From Hirudo medicinalis (Eukaryota; Annelida; Clitellata; Hirudinida; Hirudinidae): DNA of 64,000 nt. The stretch's first letter is position 1; the number at the start of each line of letters is the position of its first letter. Below are positions 26,001 to 37,512 of the stretch, piece by piece. The stretch spans positions 89,024 to 153,023 of the forward strand of contig MPNW01000093.1 of assembly GCA_011800805.1 (NCBI GenBank), written 5' to 3'. The notes below the pieces were generated by a model. That model made no database searches. It was not told the origin of the DNA and saw only the letters and a program-made list of their open reading frames with translations. Both the position numbers and the translations under genes were made by a program.

Positions 26001-26575
26001 CAAAATGAAGAAGATGAAGTGGTTGAGGAGAGAGACATTCATTTTGAGCCCATAATTAGCCTGCCTGAAGTTGAAGTGACGACAGGAGAAGAAGACGAGT
26101 TAGAAATTTACAGACAGAGATCCATGTTGTACCGATTTGATGGTCAGTGGAAAGAGAGGGGAGTTGGTGAAATGAAAATACTCAAAAACAAGGAGACAGG
26201 GGTTTATCGACTGCTGCTGAGAAGGGAACAGATTCACAAAGTGGTCTGCAATCACTTGCTCTCTGCTGACATGAATTTTAATTTCATGGAGTCTTCTGAG
26301 AGGGCTTTGTGTTGGTTTGCAAATGATTTCTCAGAGGAGCCCAGGGTTGAACAGTTTGCTCTGAAGTTCAAGGTATGTTGTTAAAACGTCACTAATCATA
26401 TAATACAATATTTAAATATCTCATTAATAAATTCAGACCATAGACTTGGCAAAGGAGTTCCTGAAGAAAGTGGAGGAATGCCAGGATGAACTAAGTATGT
26501 ATTTGGAATGATTATTTTCAGCATCTGCACTACATATTCTTTCAAATTATTTTTATAGGATCACAGAAGCATTAA
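17013..26575 (+). CDS. RANBP2: RanBP2/Nup358-type nucleoporin
   Basis: 31-exon gene, about 2322 residues, for the cytoplasmic-filament nucleoporin that binds RanGTP and docks transport complexes. Exons: 17013-17084, 17208-17275, 17342-17502, 17573-17619, 17694-17753, 17904-17987, 18052-18213, 18309-18445, 18617-18749, 18808-18979, 19250-19335, 19420-19561, 19634-19723, 19788-19876, 19934-20106, 20189-20303, 20368-20489, 20559-20751, 20827-20970, 21052-21124, 21188-21318, 21382-21495, 21563-24845, 24915-25130, 25193-25315, 25396-25551, 25627-25716, 25845-25928, 25999-26372, 26437-26494, 26559-26575. Residues 1 to about 850 are the TPR/helical N-terminus (KCFELDPTQKECLLK). The 3.28-kb exon carries FG motifs, a Ran-binding domain (about 1222-1361), two RanBP2 zinc fingers (C-x2-C-x10-C-x2-C, about 1399 and 1479) and a second Ran-binding domain (about 1751-1887). 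A third lies near 2185-2315. No cyclophilin domain and no IR1-M-IR2 SUMO-ligase region are seen; human has four Ran-binding domains and eight fingers. The last exon codes only RSQKH. Confidence 0.96.
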
Positions 26576-26642
26576 ATGTGATTTGGAAAGTAAAGACTGT
26601 TATTAAAATTGATTCTCACCACTTTTGATTTGTTGAAAAGTA

Positions 26643-26648
26643 AATAAA
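26643..26648 (+). terminator. Polyadenylation signal of RANBP2
   Basis: AATAAA 68 bp after the RANBP2 stop codon. Confidence 0.6.
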
Positions 26649-26649
26649 A

Positions 26650-28091
26650 ACATCTGGTGATGTGCTTTTATCGATATCTCGCTTCAGGATAATTGGCAGC
26701 TTAGTTGGAAATCATTAGCGCCATGACGTGTCTAGCTTCGCCAAAGAATTTTCTAATGCGTCTGAGTCAAAGGTGAATAAAAGCATAGTTTTGTATGTAA
26801 GTGAGTAGTGCTGCGGTGGGTCAGGGCGTAGCGTGTGTTCCATCGGGACTTCAAGGAAGTATATACTAAAATTGGTTGGTGGACCAACCAACGACGTCAT
26901 TTTAGCTTTTTCTAGGGGTTTAAACCCTTTCTGATTTATTGACCTATTTGCTTCTCACAAATGTCAGCGGGGCGTCACTGCGCGGTAGTCGCCATTGCTC
27001 CCCTCTCGAATTGCAATTAGCCGATCTATTGAGAGCCTTATATATCCGGGTGGGATGTAAAGACACTTTTCTTTATTCGATCTATCATTTTTCCGTGGTC
27101 GCAGTGCGTGCAGGCTAGGTTGCGAACTCGACATATTACTGTTGTCATTACCGCCTCATGCAGGAACGCAATCCATTCGGTCAATCTGCAAATCTCCCAC
27201 TTTAGTGACGAGACACTGGATCGAGCCGACATAGTCTAAGAAGTATCCATGCATTTGACTTGTGGAGTTTGGCTGGTTGAGAAGTTGTTCTTGTTTAACA
27301 AGCATTGTGCCAACACCTTCACAACACTGAAGTGGGCTCGGCATGGTCCAGTGGTTTAGACTATCCTATCACGATGGCATCCTGCGTTCTGGCCCAGTTG
27401 TGGTTGCACCGTCCCAATCACGTAGTTGGCTAATGGACGTTAATCTGTTAACAAGTTTGTTAGAGGAGCTCCACTCTGGTAATAATACTTTTTTAAAGTC
27501 ATCAGCAAAAAAATACTGTCAACTACTCTAGGAGGCGGATATTAGTTTATATGCTTCGGATAGGTGTTATTTCAATGGTGCTGATGGTTTTGTAAATATA
27601 AATGAGGTGTATATTTAATTTTGTATAACCCAACACTAGAGTTCAACTCAGGCCATTAATTAAATTCTGCGCAAGCAATTTAATTCTAAAATAGATGACA
27701 AATTTTTACCACATAACAATCTCATTTTCTCAAATTTTATTCATACAAGCACGGAAAGGTGCAAACGAACCATAATCTTTAGCGCCTTAAACTTTATTTA
27801 TAGTTAAAATAATATTTTTATGGATTGAGTGATATATGAAATAAGGTAAGTGTCAGCTGTCTCGATAAGCCCGTTTTTTTTTATCACTTTGGCAATTTTA
27901 GGTTATTAAATGTTTGAATGTACGTTTAAATAAGCATCTTTATAGGCAACGCTGCACTAACACACTTACAAGAAGTGTTTAGATTCGTTTCTCCTTGTAT
28001 TATCTTATTTTACTTGATAGTTTTGGAATTCATTACAGCATAGACTAAGTCATTCGAAGTTTAAATACGTTTGACAAATTTCAGGAGAACC
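26650..28091. other. RANBP2-TELO2 spacer with repeat copies
   Basis: Contains a copy of the second dispersed repeat (26888-26925) and a SINE copy (27036-27200). A possible 5'-UTR splice acceptor for TELO2 (TTTGACAAATTTCAG) ends at 28084. No coding exon was found. Confidence 0.6.
27036..27200 (-). mobile_element. tRNA-derived SINE copy
   Basis: On the minus strand, A-box-like TGACCGAATGG (near 27182) is followed by B-box-like GAGTTCGCAACC (27129-27118). The copy retains the family 3' blocks CACTTT-CATCC and GGATATATAAGG at 27036-27070, shared with 49278-49305. Confidence 0.65.
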
Positions 28092-30524
28092 ATGGATTTC
28101 ATGGATGGAGACTTACTTTCAAAACTTGTGCTAAATGCTAGGAATGAAATCACTTCAATTGGTAATTCCATGACCATTGAATTTAAATATCTCCATAAAC
28201 TCTGTGAATTTTTGCCTGGGCGAGGTGATACTAAAGAATGTGAACAATTCATGGATTCTCACTACTCTGGGTTTCTGTCATTTTTATTAAGTAATTTTGA
28301 TTCATCATGTCTTGATGTTAGCACAAAAGGAAAAACATTTGAAAACTTAATAAGGGACCTAATAATGTGTGGTTCATCAGAACAAGCTTTCATTGTTACC
28401 TGTCAATCTTTGAAAAAAGTTCGACAGCAGAGTTTGAAATTTCATAAAATTGTCATTTGGGTTAGTGATCTTATAGAAAGCAATTGTATAAGTAAAGCTT
28501 TGCTTAAAAGATGTCAAGAATGTTACTCTGGAACCTCAACGCTTTCTAGTGATGAGTCATTCAGAGAGTTCATACAAGTGGTTTCCTCTCTTCCAGACAT
28601 CATTCTCTTCCAAAACAAAGATTCCTTGACAACAGATCTATTTTATCCAGATAAATATTCTTGCTGTATTAGTGAGCAGATCGTTGCAACATTGACACTT
28701 TGTCATAGGAGGCTAGCTTCTGGCCATGACACATCTGTCCTTCCAATATCGATGTTGTTGGGGAAAATGTGTGTGTCTGGATATGGACAAAATATGTGGA
28801 AATGTATACTGGACTTGATTTCAACACAGCTTTCAAAGATTTTGTTGTGGAGGAGGTTGATGCAAAAGGTTATTTTAAATGTTGATGACTGGTGTCTTGA
28901 TTGTGTGGTTGAACCATTAATACTTCAGATCAACTCTCCACTTCAAATGAATGACTTCTTAGGTGACATTCCTCTCAGAAACCTAAAACTTGAAAATATT
29001 CTCATTCATAAGTTTATTCTCTCTCGGTATTTCTCTCATTCAAGGATCCCTAAGAATATCCTAAAGTATTTGGCATCTGATGTAAACTTGAGGAAATTGT
29101 TTGATAAATTGTTCATCAGTGTTCTCAAGGTCTGGTGTCAGAAGGATTTATTGAAGTATCAGCCATTTGAACAAACTCACTATTTGTGCCAAGTAATTTT
29201 AATAGGCTTGCAAATACTCAAAAAAGATATGATTGTTCCAGATGATGTTAAAGAAGAAATGAACAAAACTATTCTTAATGGATTGACTTCTTATCTTGAT
29301 TCCTCTGTGCATGAAATTCGACAAATGGGGATGATTGTCGCTCAGAATCTATCGTCATTAGCAGTTTCTACTGATATAAAACTTGAGTTGCCTATTGAAG
29401 ATGATCACTTTACCAAAGAGCTTCTCATGCTTTTGGAACCTGATGATTTTGAAAAGGAGGTGCATTTGGATGAAGGTGTACATGGTGAACCAGAAGAAAG
29501 TAATGTAGAGTCACCAGTTAACAAAGGATTGTTAGACAGTGATGATGATGATGACGATTTTCAACCTTTACCCACAGTGAAAAGAAAAGCAGGTCCTATA
29601 TATTTTGTTCAATGTATTGAAGGTCTAACAAACTATGAAGACCATAAATTTATGGAGGAATGTTTGAAAGCCTGTGGCTCACTCATAGAGAAACATTCAG
29701 GATTAGATGGATTAGATCTTGAGTTGTGCAAGAGGCTGCTTTATTTAGAGGATCGATTCTCCTTTGACAATTTCCATAAACTCAGGCTTGATGCACTTGT
29801 TGGACTGGTTGTAAAAAGTCCTGAAGCAACTGCCCATTTCTTGACCCAAGAGTTTTATGAGAGGAATTATAACCATAGGCAGAGAATGGAAATATTGGAC
29901 GTCCTTGTCAAAGGTGCACAAAAACTTTCATCTCCCAATTCAAACAAGGGAAGAAAGGATGAAGAGCAACACATCAAGGCATATTGCCCAGAAAACATAA
30001 AAGATTGGCAAAAAGTTGTTCAGGATAGAATTGATTCAAAGACAAGAAGGTTTGCAAGAGATCGATCAAAAATACAAATAAAAGAGTTTCGAAACAGATT
30101 TTCAACATGTGCAGGATGGTTCTTTTATCCACTGTTGAAAAATGTTGACACGCAGGTACATGTTGACATTTGTGGACATGACCACTTGCTTTTGGAAAAA
30201 TTCTTACATGCACTAGCTTCAATTGTTTATTGCTCCATCAACATACCAAGTTCAAGCAGCATGGCAAAGACATTGCTGCAGTTCAGCAGTCGATTCAGGA
30301 TGCATGCTGAAATGGGCGTAAGGAGGGCAGTTCTTCATGGTGTTTTTATATCCATTATTGTCCTTGATGCAAGCCAATCTCTGCATGAAACCCCTCAAGA
30401 ACTGTGTGACTTGCATTCTTGGTTAGTTGTGGTAAATTTGAGAGATCCTGATTCTCAATGTTCACAGTTTGCAGAGCAAATTCTCTCCTTGTTGAATGTC
30501 CTCAGAATCAAACTTTTGCAATGA
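28092..30524 (+). CDS. TELO2: Telomere length regulation protein TEL2 homologue
   Basis: Single 810-codon frame. I choose ATG 28092 because it has a strong Kozak context (ACCATGG) and because the upstream in-frame codon at 28071 is TTG. TELO2 with TTI1/TTI2 forms the TTT complex, which works with Hsp90 and R2TP to stabilise PIKK kinases (mTOR, ATM, ATR, DNA-PKcs, SMG1). Human TELO2 is 837 residues, so this is full length. Recognisable elements are helical HEAT-like repeats throughout and, near residues 482-495, an acidic LLDSDDDDDDFQPLP segment corresponding to the CK2-phosphorylated DSDD motif that docks PIH1D1. The conserved C-terminal block follows: IYFVQCIEGLTNYED, LLYLEDRFSFDNFHKLRLDA and FLTQEFYERNYNHRQRMEIL. 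The coding region has no introns although its neighbours have many. A TTTCAG just upstream suggests a spliced 5' UTR. AATAAA lies at 30542-30547. Confidence 0.93.
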   Translation: MDFMDGDLLSKLVLNARNEITSIGNSMTIEFKYLHKLCEFLPGRGDTKECEQFMDSHYSGFLSFLLSNFDSSCLDVSTKGKTFENLIRDLIMCGSSEQAFIVTCQSLKKVRQQSLKFHKIVIWVSDLIESNCISKALLKRCQECYSGTSTLSSDESFREFIQVVSSLPDIILFQNKDSLTTDLFYPDKYSCCISEQIVATLTLCHRRLASGHDTSVLPISMLLGKMCVSGYGQNMWKCILDLISTQLSKILLWRRLMQKVILNVDDWCLDCVVEPLILQINSPLQMNDFLGDIPLRNLKLENILIHKFILSRYFSHSRIPKNILKYLASDVNLRKLFDKLFISVLKVWCQKDLLKYQPFEQTHYLCQVILIGLQILKKDMIVPDDVKEEMNKTILNGLTSYLDSSVHEIRQMGMIVAQNLSSLAVSTDIKLELPIEDDHFTKELLMLLEPDDFEKEVHLDEGVHGEPEESNVESPVNKGLLDSDDDDDDFQPLPTVKRKAGPIYFVQCIEGLTNYEDHKFMEECLKACGSLIEKHSGLDGLDLELCKRLLYLEDRFSFDNFHKLRLDALVGLVVKSPEATAHFLTQEFYERNYNHRQRMEILDVLVKGAQKLSSPNSNKGRKDEEQHIKAYCPENIKDWQKVVQDRIDSKTRRFARDRSKIQIKEFRNRFSTCAGWFFYPLLKNVDTQVHVDICGHDHLLLEKFLHALASIVYCSINIPSSSSMAKTLLQFSSRFRMHAEMGVRRAVLHGVFISIIVLDASQSLHETPQELCDLHSWLVVVNLRDPDSQCSQFAEQILSLLNVLRIKLLQ

Positions 30525-30541
30525 TTTACATGTTTCTGTTC

Positions 30542-30547
30542 AATAAA
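30542..30547 (+). terminator. Polyadenylation signal of TELO2
   Basis: AATAAA 18 bp after the TELO2 stop codon. Confidence 0.65.
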
Positions 30548-31939
30548 TAATTTTGAAATAAGATGCATTTGGAATGAGAGTATTCTAGATAGGATTACCT
30601 AGCAAGGTAATGTTTCATTCTGTGTGTGGATGTGTAAGTATAACAATCATTTGGTTAAGTGACAGCAATCCCGTTTTATTTTTTATTTTTGATAAATTTG
30701 TCTAGCTTCGAGAAGAGAACAGAGCACACACGTATAATTATTTATTTGAGAAAGTGTCAAGACCTCGTGTTACAACAAGACGGGTTTACAAAATCTGAAA
30801 TAAGTCTATTAGATACTTTGAAGAAGATTATTCCGTTATAATAATAAATATTAGGTAGATTATTAATAATTTAGTATAAACTCAGCAATTTTTTCGAGAA
30901 TCCACAGTTAACACCTTACTGAAAATCAATCGAAAGTCATTAGACACCTGCTAAATAAGAGGCCTGAAATCTGTTCGTAAAGCATCTTTTCGCACGCAAT
31001 TTATGGAAAGAAAATCATATTTTTTAATTTTAACAAAAAACATTCGTATTTGCACGTTTGGCAACCACTTTAGGCATGCATTTGTAGAAGTTTCACAGGG
31101 GTACTGTAATTTAAGGTCGACCCAATTTGGAAAAAATCGTTCGTAGTCACAGTTTTCACCCTAAATTAAAAGGTCCATAATTGAAAGCTTTACTACATGT
31201 TAAAATAATGCAGAGTGTTACTGTTCAATCTTAATACCGTTCATTACTTAGTTCCCATCCAGGCAAGGAGTCTCATTCCTTAGCTTAAAAGGCTTGTAAA
31301 GCATTGTGGAGATTTAGATTTTGTTGCGAATTATTTGCACATGGTCATATTCTTTGACATGCATGAAAACGCCTCATATCTTATATTTGCAAATAGCAAG
31401 GTTTGTTGGTTTAAGTTTCAGTCCAACATCTATGATGTCTCACATTTGCAACCGAATGAATTTATTAGCATGATTATGGGATAGCTCTTAATGCCATTGA
31501 TACAGGCAAGTCATTTGCTGGCGAGGGAACAATAGCCCTTCCGAGCAGCTGTTGCCTGACCTTTGGTGACCAGGTTCAGCTAGGGCTTGCCACCCAAGAA
31601 AAATCTGAAATGACGTCTCTGCATCGATATTGGCCTCAGTTCCACTACGAGTATTGGAGAGTTTTTACCTTTTTTATATACTTTCTTACAAAATTTGACA
31701 AAATTGAAATATCAATTAAGTAAAACAAAGTCTTATGTAAGCTTTAAATATTCCGACCATATTTCACCTAAATGTAAATTTAACCATCTTACTTTCAGTG
31801 AATGTCAAATTTAAAAATTTTTTAATAAACAAATTCTTGAAATTCAATTTCACATAATTTATTTACTTTATTGATATTTTAAACCAATATTGTAAAATTT
31901 TAGAAGTTTCAAATTAGGTTAAAGTGTCCATGGAACATA
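30548..31939. other. Convergent spacer between TELO2 and VIPAS39
   Basis: No gene seen. 31500-31622 shares the GACGTCATTTCA-TTTTT-GGCAAGCCCT block (inverted) with 4748-4790 and 26888-26925. AATAAA on the minus strand at 31863-31858 could end VIPAS39. Confidence 0.5.
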
Positions 31940-34900
31940 TTAGTTCTTCCACTTGATGGTCTGAAAATTTTGTTACAATTGAGAACACCAGAAACAAACA
32001 AAAAGTAGTAGGAATCTTTATACCTTGTCATTCAGGATTTCCGATGCTAAGTAATCTTCTGGGGTTTTTGATTTGAGGTTGATTCTGTACTTTTCAATCA
32101 TATCCCGGTCTCTCAAGTCCTTATATGACTGAAATTAAATGGTTGTAATTAAAGTGAGAAGAAAACCTTTATTGTTGCAAGGGAGCAACAACCTGAAGTA
32201 CGACCGCATGGCATTCAAACTTTGTCGCAACTTCAATTCTGTTGTTCACGTCATCAACCAACATGCAATATTTCTCTTTGAGCTGCATGAAATTAATTGA
32301 TTCTTTAAAAGACGCTTTTATACGAAGAGGCAAAATTAAACCTCCTTTGGTGCAGACATGTGATGTAAGAGGGACACAATCCGTTCAAATGGAATGGGGG
32401 ACTTCATCTTGTTCGTTCCAACCCATGACTGAAATAGTTTTCAGTTAAGAATACAGTGGTTCAGCTAAAAACATCAAGTTCTGATGAGATTTAACCTTGG
32501 TCATGAAAAGAGCCTCAATTTGATTCCACCTCTTGAGCCTTGAGAGGGCACTCACTGCCTTCCAAATGAACTGCTTCTCTGACAACTTGGTTAAATCAAT
32601 TTGATGAACCAAATGTTCGCTCGTTCAATTATAAGATTCAAAAACATTACTTGCTGAGACTTCTTAACCATCAGAGGGCTTCCTAAGACATTCTACAAAT
32701 TTAAAATAAGCTGTGATTATAGTAACACAAATTAAATAACCTGTTCAAATCACCTCAGATTTGTCAAAGTGGTAGAGACAAGCATAGTACAATGTGCTCA
32801 GGGCAGATGTTCCAACCAATGAGACTGAAGGTGGAATCTCTTTCAGGAGGGAATTCGTCCCCTTTACGAGTTCCTTTTCATCATTTTCCTGTCAATTTTT
32901 CAAAGTTCCAAGAAAAAAGAACTCAGGTAAAATGCAGGTCATTAAAGTAACAGATTCTAAAAATCATTATAAATAGAATTCAAAGTATTTAAATTAATTA
33001 ATGGCTCAAATATCAATTAGAAAGTTGAACATGAAATTGCTCAAATGAATACCTGAATTGGTGTCTGAAGTTCCAGCAACTTGATGTAGCGTTGTAAAAC
33101 AGAGCTCTCAAACTGAAGGTTCGTATCTGATTTGAAATGAGATCTGCAAATCACCTCAATGTAATCATTATAATCTCAACATAAATTTTAAATGGAAATC
33201 AAATGTAAATGAATAACTTTAAGGATATTTTAAAACTCCTAACCATGCGTCCAAACATTTAACATTTTTGTTCGAATCCTCAGCAGATAAACATAAAGAA
33301 TTCCTATCCACATGGTGACATTAACAATGAGTTTTTTTAATTATTTACAATTAATTATTTAATAATAATAAAGTAGTTGGTTGTTCCATGACACCGCATC
33401 GTAGCATCGGAGAACTGTTTATTTTAAATCACATTTCAATCTCCAAACATCGCAAACTGCAAATTGAACGTCCAACCAACTCGAGGCATCTGTTGAGGTG
33501 AGAGATTTTTGGTGATGAATTGCTGGCTATTTTGAACTTGAGCATCTGCATGCATTGCATGAATTATTTAACATCAACTTCAGAGAAAAAGACCGTCGCA
33601 AATCTTACTGCTGCCTGTTCATTTTTCTGGAATACACTGGAAAAAAAAACAATTAGAATTTCTTTAGAAATAAAAATAGAACTTCTAAATTACCAACAGT
33701 CGTCACCCAAACCCTGAAGCATAAAACAATTTGTTAAAATGTTAAATAAACAACATTAATATTCATCTTAAATAACGAAAACAAACAAAAAAATCTATGA
33801 CGACTTTAATGCAAGAGATGATGGGAACGTTAAACCGTCATTTGATTGTCACACCTGAGAGCGTCTGGAAGCGTGGTCAAAGATGTTTCAGATTGGAGGT
33901 AAGCCAGGTAATGTTCAACTGCTGTGGGCCTTGTTGCCATCTCAATGTTGAACAGACTCGACTTCATGCTCCTCTGCATGAACAGGACAGCCTGAAATAG
34001 GATGTTTGAGAGTTATCCCAATTATAAATGCCTTCATAGTCCTCAAAAATGAAAATACTCGATAATCAATTGAATGCACGATGTTGGACTCACTGCAAGT
34101 ATGGCATTCCCATCACATGAAGTTAAAGCCTCATCCAAGAGGCATAACTTGTCATCTTTTGATTTGTACATCTCCAATGAATAACTCTAAAAATGTATTT
34201 AAATAAAATAAATTTATCAAAAATATTCAGTGATCTAAATTAATAACTTTGATGATTTGTGAAAGGTCATTGGGAATTTTTGAAACAAAATCATGATTAC
34301 ATATTAAAAATATAATTAATTATAAATTATTAAAATTAGTAACAATAATAAAATGAATAATTATAAGAATAGTAATAATAATAATAACAATAATAATAGT
34401 TAGTAACAATAATTGAAATCAATGTTAATCATTAAAACCTGTTGATAATGTTCAGTAGATAATTAATTATTAATTTTTATTTAATGTTTTAAAATGAAAA
34501 ACCTCTCCAAGCACCATCCTTAGAACCGTTGCTCGAGGACTCAAACCCTCCTTCAAAATTCATGGGCATTTATTTAATAATTTATTCAAAACAAATATTC
34601 CAGCATCTAATCACATCATTGCATGCTATCAAGTAAATACATTTAGTATTGCTGAAAAAGCTCATCAAAAGGTTAGATGTCAGGTTAGCTCAGAGTTCCC
34701 GCTCATGATGATATAAGTCCTACTGTGATGTGTAAAATGGAAGAAGCGTTGAACTTATATATGATTAACAAAAGATGTCTCCGATGGTATACTCATGGTG
34801 CTATATAAATGAACCAAAATTACAACAAATATCTTTCACTCACCAATTTTTTTCTTTCCAAATCACATTTCTGTTGATCAGCTGAAGATTTGGCTGACAA

Positions 34901-35760
34901 ATTACAGTGGTTGTTACAAAAACTAACATTAATGAATAATGTAACCTAACAGAGATATCCACAAAAGAGTTAAATGAATTTGGAGTTTATAAGAATTTTG
35001 GATCTTGAGAAAATAATAAAGATTCTGTCATTAACAAAAATGGACTTTATTCTTGTTATAACAATAAAACATTACTAATATCAACAATTAAGAATTAACT
35101 TATAAAAGAAACATTCACTATTTCTTAAGAGGACTTTAAGCTGATGATCAATCAATGATTCATTCAACCACAGCCAAAATGACAATAAAAATAACATATT
35201 AATGAAATAAAGTTAACAATATCAATGACAATAAAGTTATGAAACAGATATTCAATCAAATGAAGAACATTGAAAATCTTTTTAAAAAATAATTGTCCTC
35301 TCAAACTCACATGAAAAACAAATCTCACCTGAATCCTGAGATACCAATGGTATAGGAACTGACTTAATATCTAAAAGTTATTAAAGGAAAAATGTTTAAA
35401 TGTCACTTCGAATAATCAAAAAAGTGTTCAAACTATGAGGTCTTTCAGCAAAACTTTCAATGGTGTTCGCTTCCTCGCAAAATATTCTCTCACTCGCCAA
35501 CAATGAAAAATCATTATCCTGGACAATAAAAGTATAGCTAGTAACTTAATTGAATTTTAAACAAATTTTAACACAAAAACACAATGCACAACAAATTTTA
35601 GTCACTGATGGATTTATAACACTCATCATCACAAAAACCTTACAACATTATCAAATCAAACAAGTTTTTGACGTATTACATCGTTGAAAAAGTTTGATGA
35701 CTTTTTGGAGGCATTTGAATGCTCCCAATATTGCTCATTTTCACTCTCAGAATTGCTCAT
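31940..35760 (-). CDS. VIPAS39: SPE-39/VIPAS39 homologue (VPS33B-interacting protein)
   Basis: About 18 exons, roughly 432 residues. SPE-39 pairs with VPS33B in the CHEVI tethering complex for endosome/lysosome traffic. Exons: 35680-35760, 35434-35518, 35329-35370, 34844-34893, 34503-34550, 34094-34186, 33855-33991, 33694-33713, 33609-33636, 33481-33545, 33053-33143, 32754-32888, 32651-32692, about 32496-32576, 32342-32428, 32193-32282, 32024-32128, 31940-31960. Evidence for the family: an N-terminal NEQYWEHSNASKK acidic start, LLDEALTSCDGNAIL then AVLFMQRSM, LYYACLYHF, and a C-terminus reading LFMTKSWVGTNKMKSPIPFE, VATKFECHAVVLQSYKDL, ending KTIKWKN (human ends QIRWKN). The exon 7 to exon 8 junction (33855/33713) leaves the frame two bases out with canonical sites, so either a boundary is wrong or the sequence has a small error. 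The first-exon start is well supported by similarity. Confidence 0.88.
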
Positions 35761-37512
35761 CTGGTTAAATTAATGAAAATATAATTAGGTCTGGAATTTA
35801 CGAGTTTATTTTACTGTTTCAGACAAATATGCCATTTAAGAGCAGAAACTCAGCAGTCACACTAACGAGTCATTTATTTATTTATCAAAAGGCCAGTCAG
35901 ATGCCGCTCTACCAAACCGAGCAGTTTATTGGAAGTATAAAGTGTTGTTTACCAAACATAAATGTAATCAAATAAGGTTGATAAATCAAAATCCGATGCT
36001 TGTGTAATTATTGAAATTATTCACAAAACTAAGTATTAGTAAAAATGAAAATGTTGATGATTACTCAATTTCGGAGAAAAGTATATAGTATGGTATATAG
36101 TATCGGCTGATGCTAAAAGCCCAAACCACACTAACACTTAATATGCGTGAAGGAGGAGCCGCAATGAGAGGAGGAGCTACATATTGTAAACCAATTTCTA
36201 AAATGCTGAACTACCCGGTGTAAAGCGTGGGCTATAATATCGTGCCTTCACAACGTAGCCCACCCCTGGGGACCTGCCTCCCCCTCTTGGCGGCCTTGCT
36301 AATATTAAATTTAGTACGTTAATGAGGAATGGGGCTCTGAAGATGGCTGGAATTAATGGTCGAAGATGATCGAAACTGAACGTACAGTTGGACATACGCC
36401 ACTATATTTCAAACTCTGTTTCATTATTATTATCATTATGATTACTGATGAGCAATTCTAAAAGGCAACAAAGGCCACAGTTTCAGCTACAATCTATCAC
36501 CGTTTTCTTAGTGCAAGCGGATAGATGAAAAAGCAATCTCCACAAATTGGTGAGCTTACTTTAACCAAACCTGTTTAAATGAAAATGTTTAATAATAAAC
36601 TTTTGCCAGAGGGAGGCAAAGGTTTGCAATGTTTTCTAGTCCGAATTTCTGCTGCGCCCCCGGACTTTTCGAATATGCATTGAAGAGCTAGATTTCAATT
36701 TGGCATTTGATATAACGCATCGATTGATGTACAACATATGTGATTTTAGGTACTTGCACTTGTACTTGCACTTGGACCTTGAGCCTCAGGTTCAGTACTT
36801 GGTCCCATGCATGTCCTGAACATTTATTTTCGTACGATAACTCGAGAGTATGTAAATCAACACAATTAAATCATAAAATAATCAAAAATTCAATTAGAAG
36901 CCTGATAGTTTATGTTTCGCAGTCACTGTTCATCATACTTTATAACTATTTATTTACTTTTTCTTGTTTGTTTTCTAATAGCCGGCAAAAGCTTGCTTAT
37001 TTGCAAAAAAGTGACGACACCTCTCGTTCTGATTTCTGGTGTTATAATGATAATGATAATGAAAGAGAGTTTGAGTATGTCCAAAACGGAACTTCCAGAC
37101 CACTTCAATACTGTAGCTTTCCTTGAATAGGAAAGTTTTGACGGCAGAATGAAAACTGGCTTGATCAATATTGATAGAAATTACGTATTTAATGGTCTGA
37201 GGTCAGACATGTAGCTATAACCGAAGAAAAACTCTAGGAATAGCGAGAGAAAAAAAGAGACTGGCAAACGATTTATCAATAGTGTCACCTTCAAAATTTT
37301 AGTTTAAAATATTTACAAAAATTATAAATTGTGACCTAATATATTCAAACTATATACTATATTTTCATTTTACATATCTAACTTTCAACATTAACAAAAT
37401 ATTTATTGACACAAAAACCTCGGTATAGTTGTCTATTGTTTATTTCCCGAGCATAGTTGCACGCCGACATTGCACCGGCTCGGTTTTGTTTCTTATCGCT
37501 ATCCCATAAAAT
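35761..37512. other. Divergent spacer between VIPAS39 and MRPS22
   Basis: Presumably contains both promoters. No clear TATA box is seen at either gene. 36330-36410 has GGGGCTCTGAAGATGGCTGG and GATCGAAACTGAACGTAC, a style seen at 3' ends of Penelope-like or RTE elements, but there is no coding support. Confidence 0.45.

Noticed and set aside
28061..28252. Minus-strand ORF, and the TTG codon at 28071 as a TELO2 start
   Set aside because: The ORF is antisense to TELO2. TTG is not a normal eukaryotic start, and ATG 28092 has a strong Kozak context.
36198..36395. Minus-strand 65-codon ORF
   Set aside because: No domain; the region looks like decayed repeat sequence, possibly a Penelope/RTE-type tail, but evidence is too thin to call.
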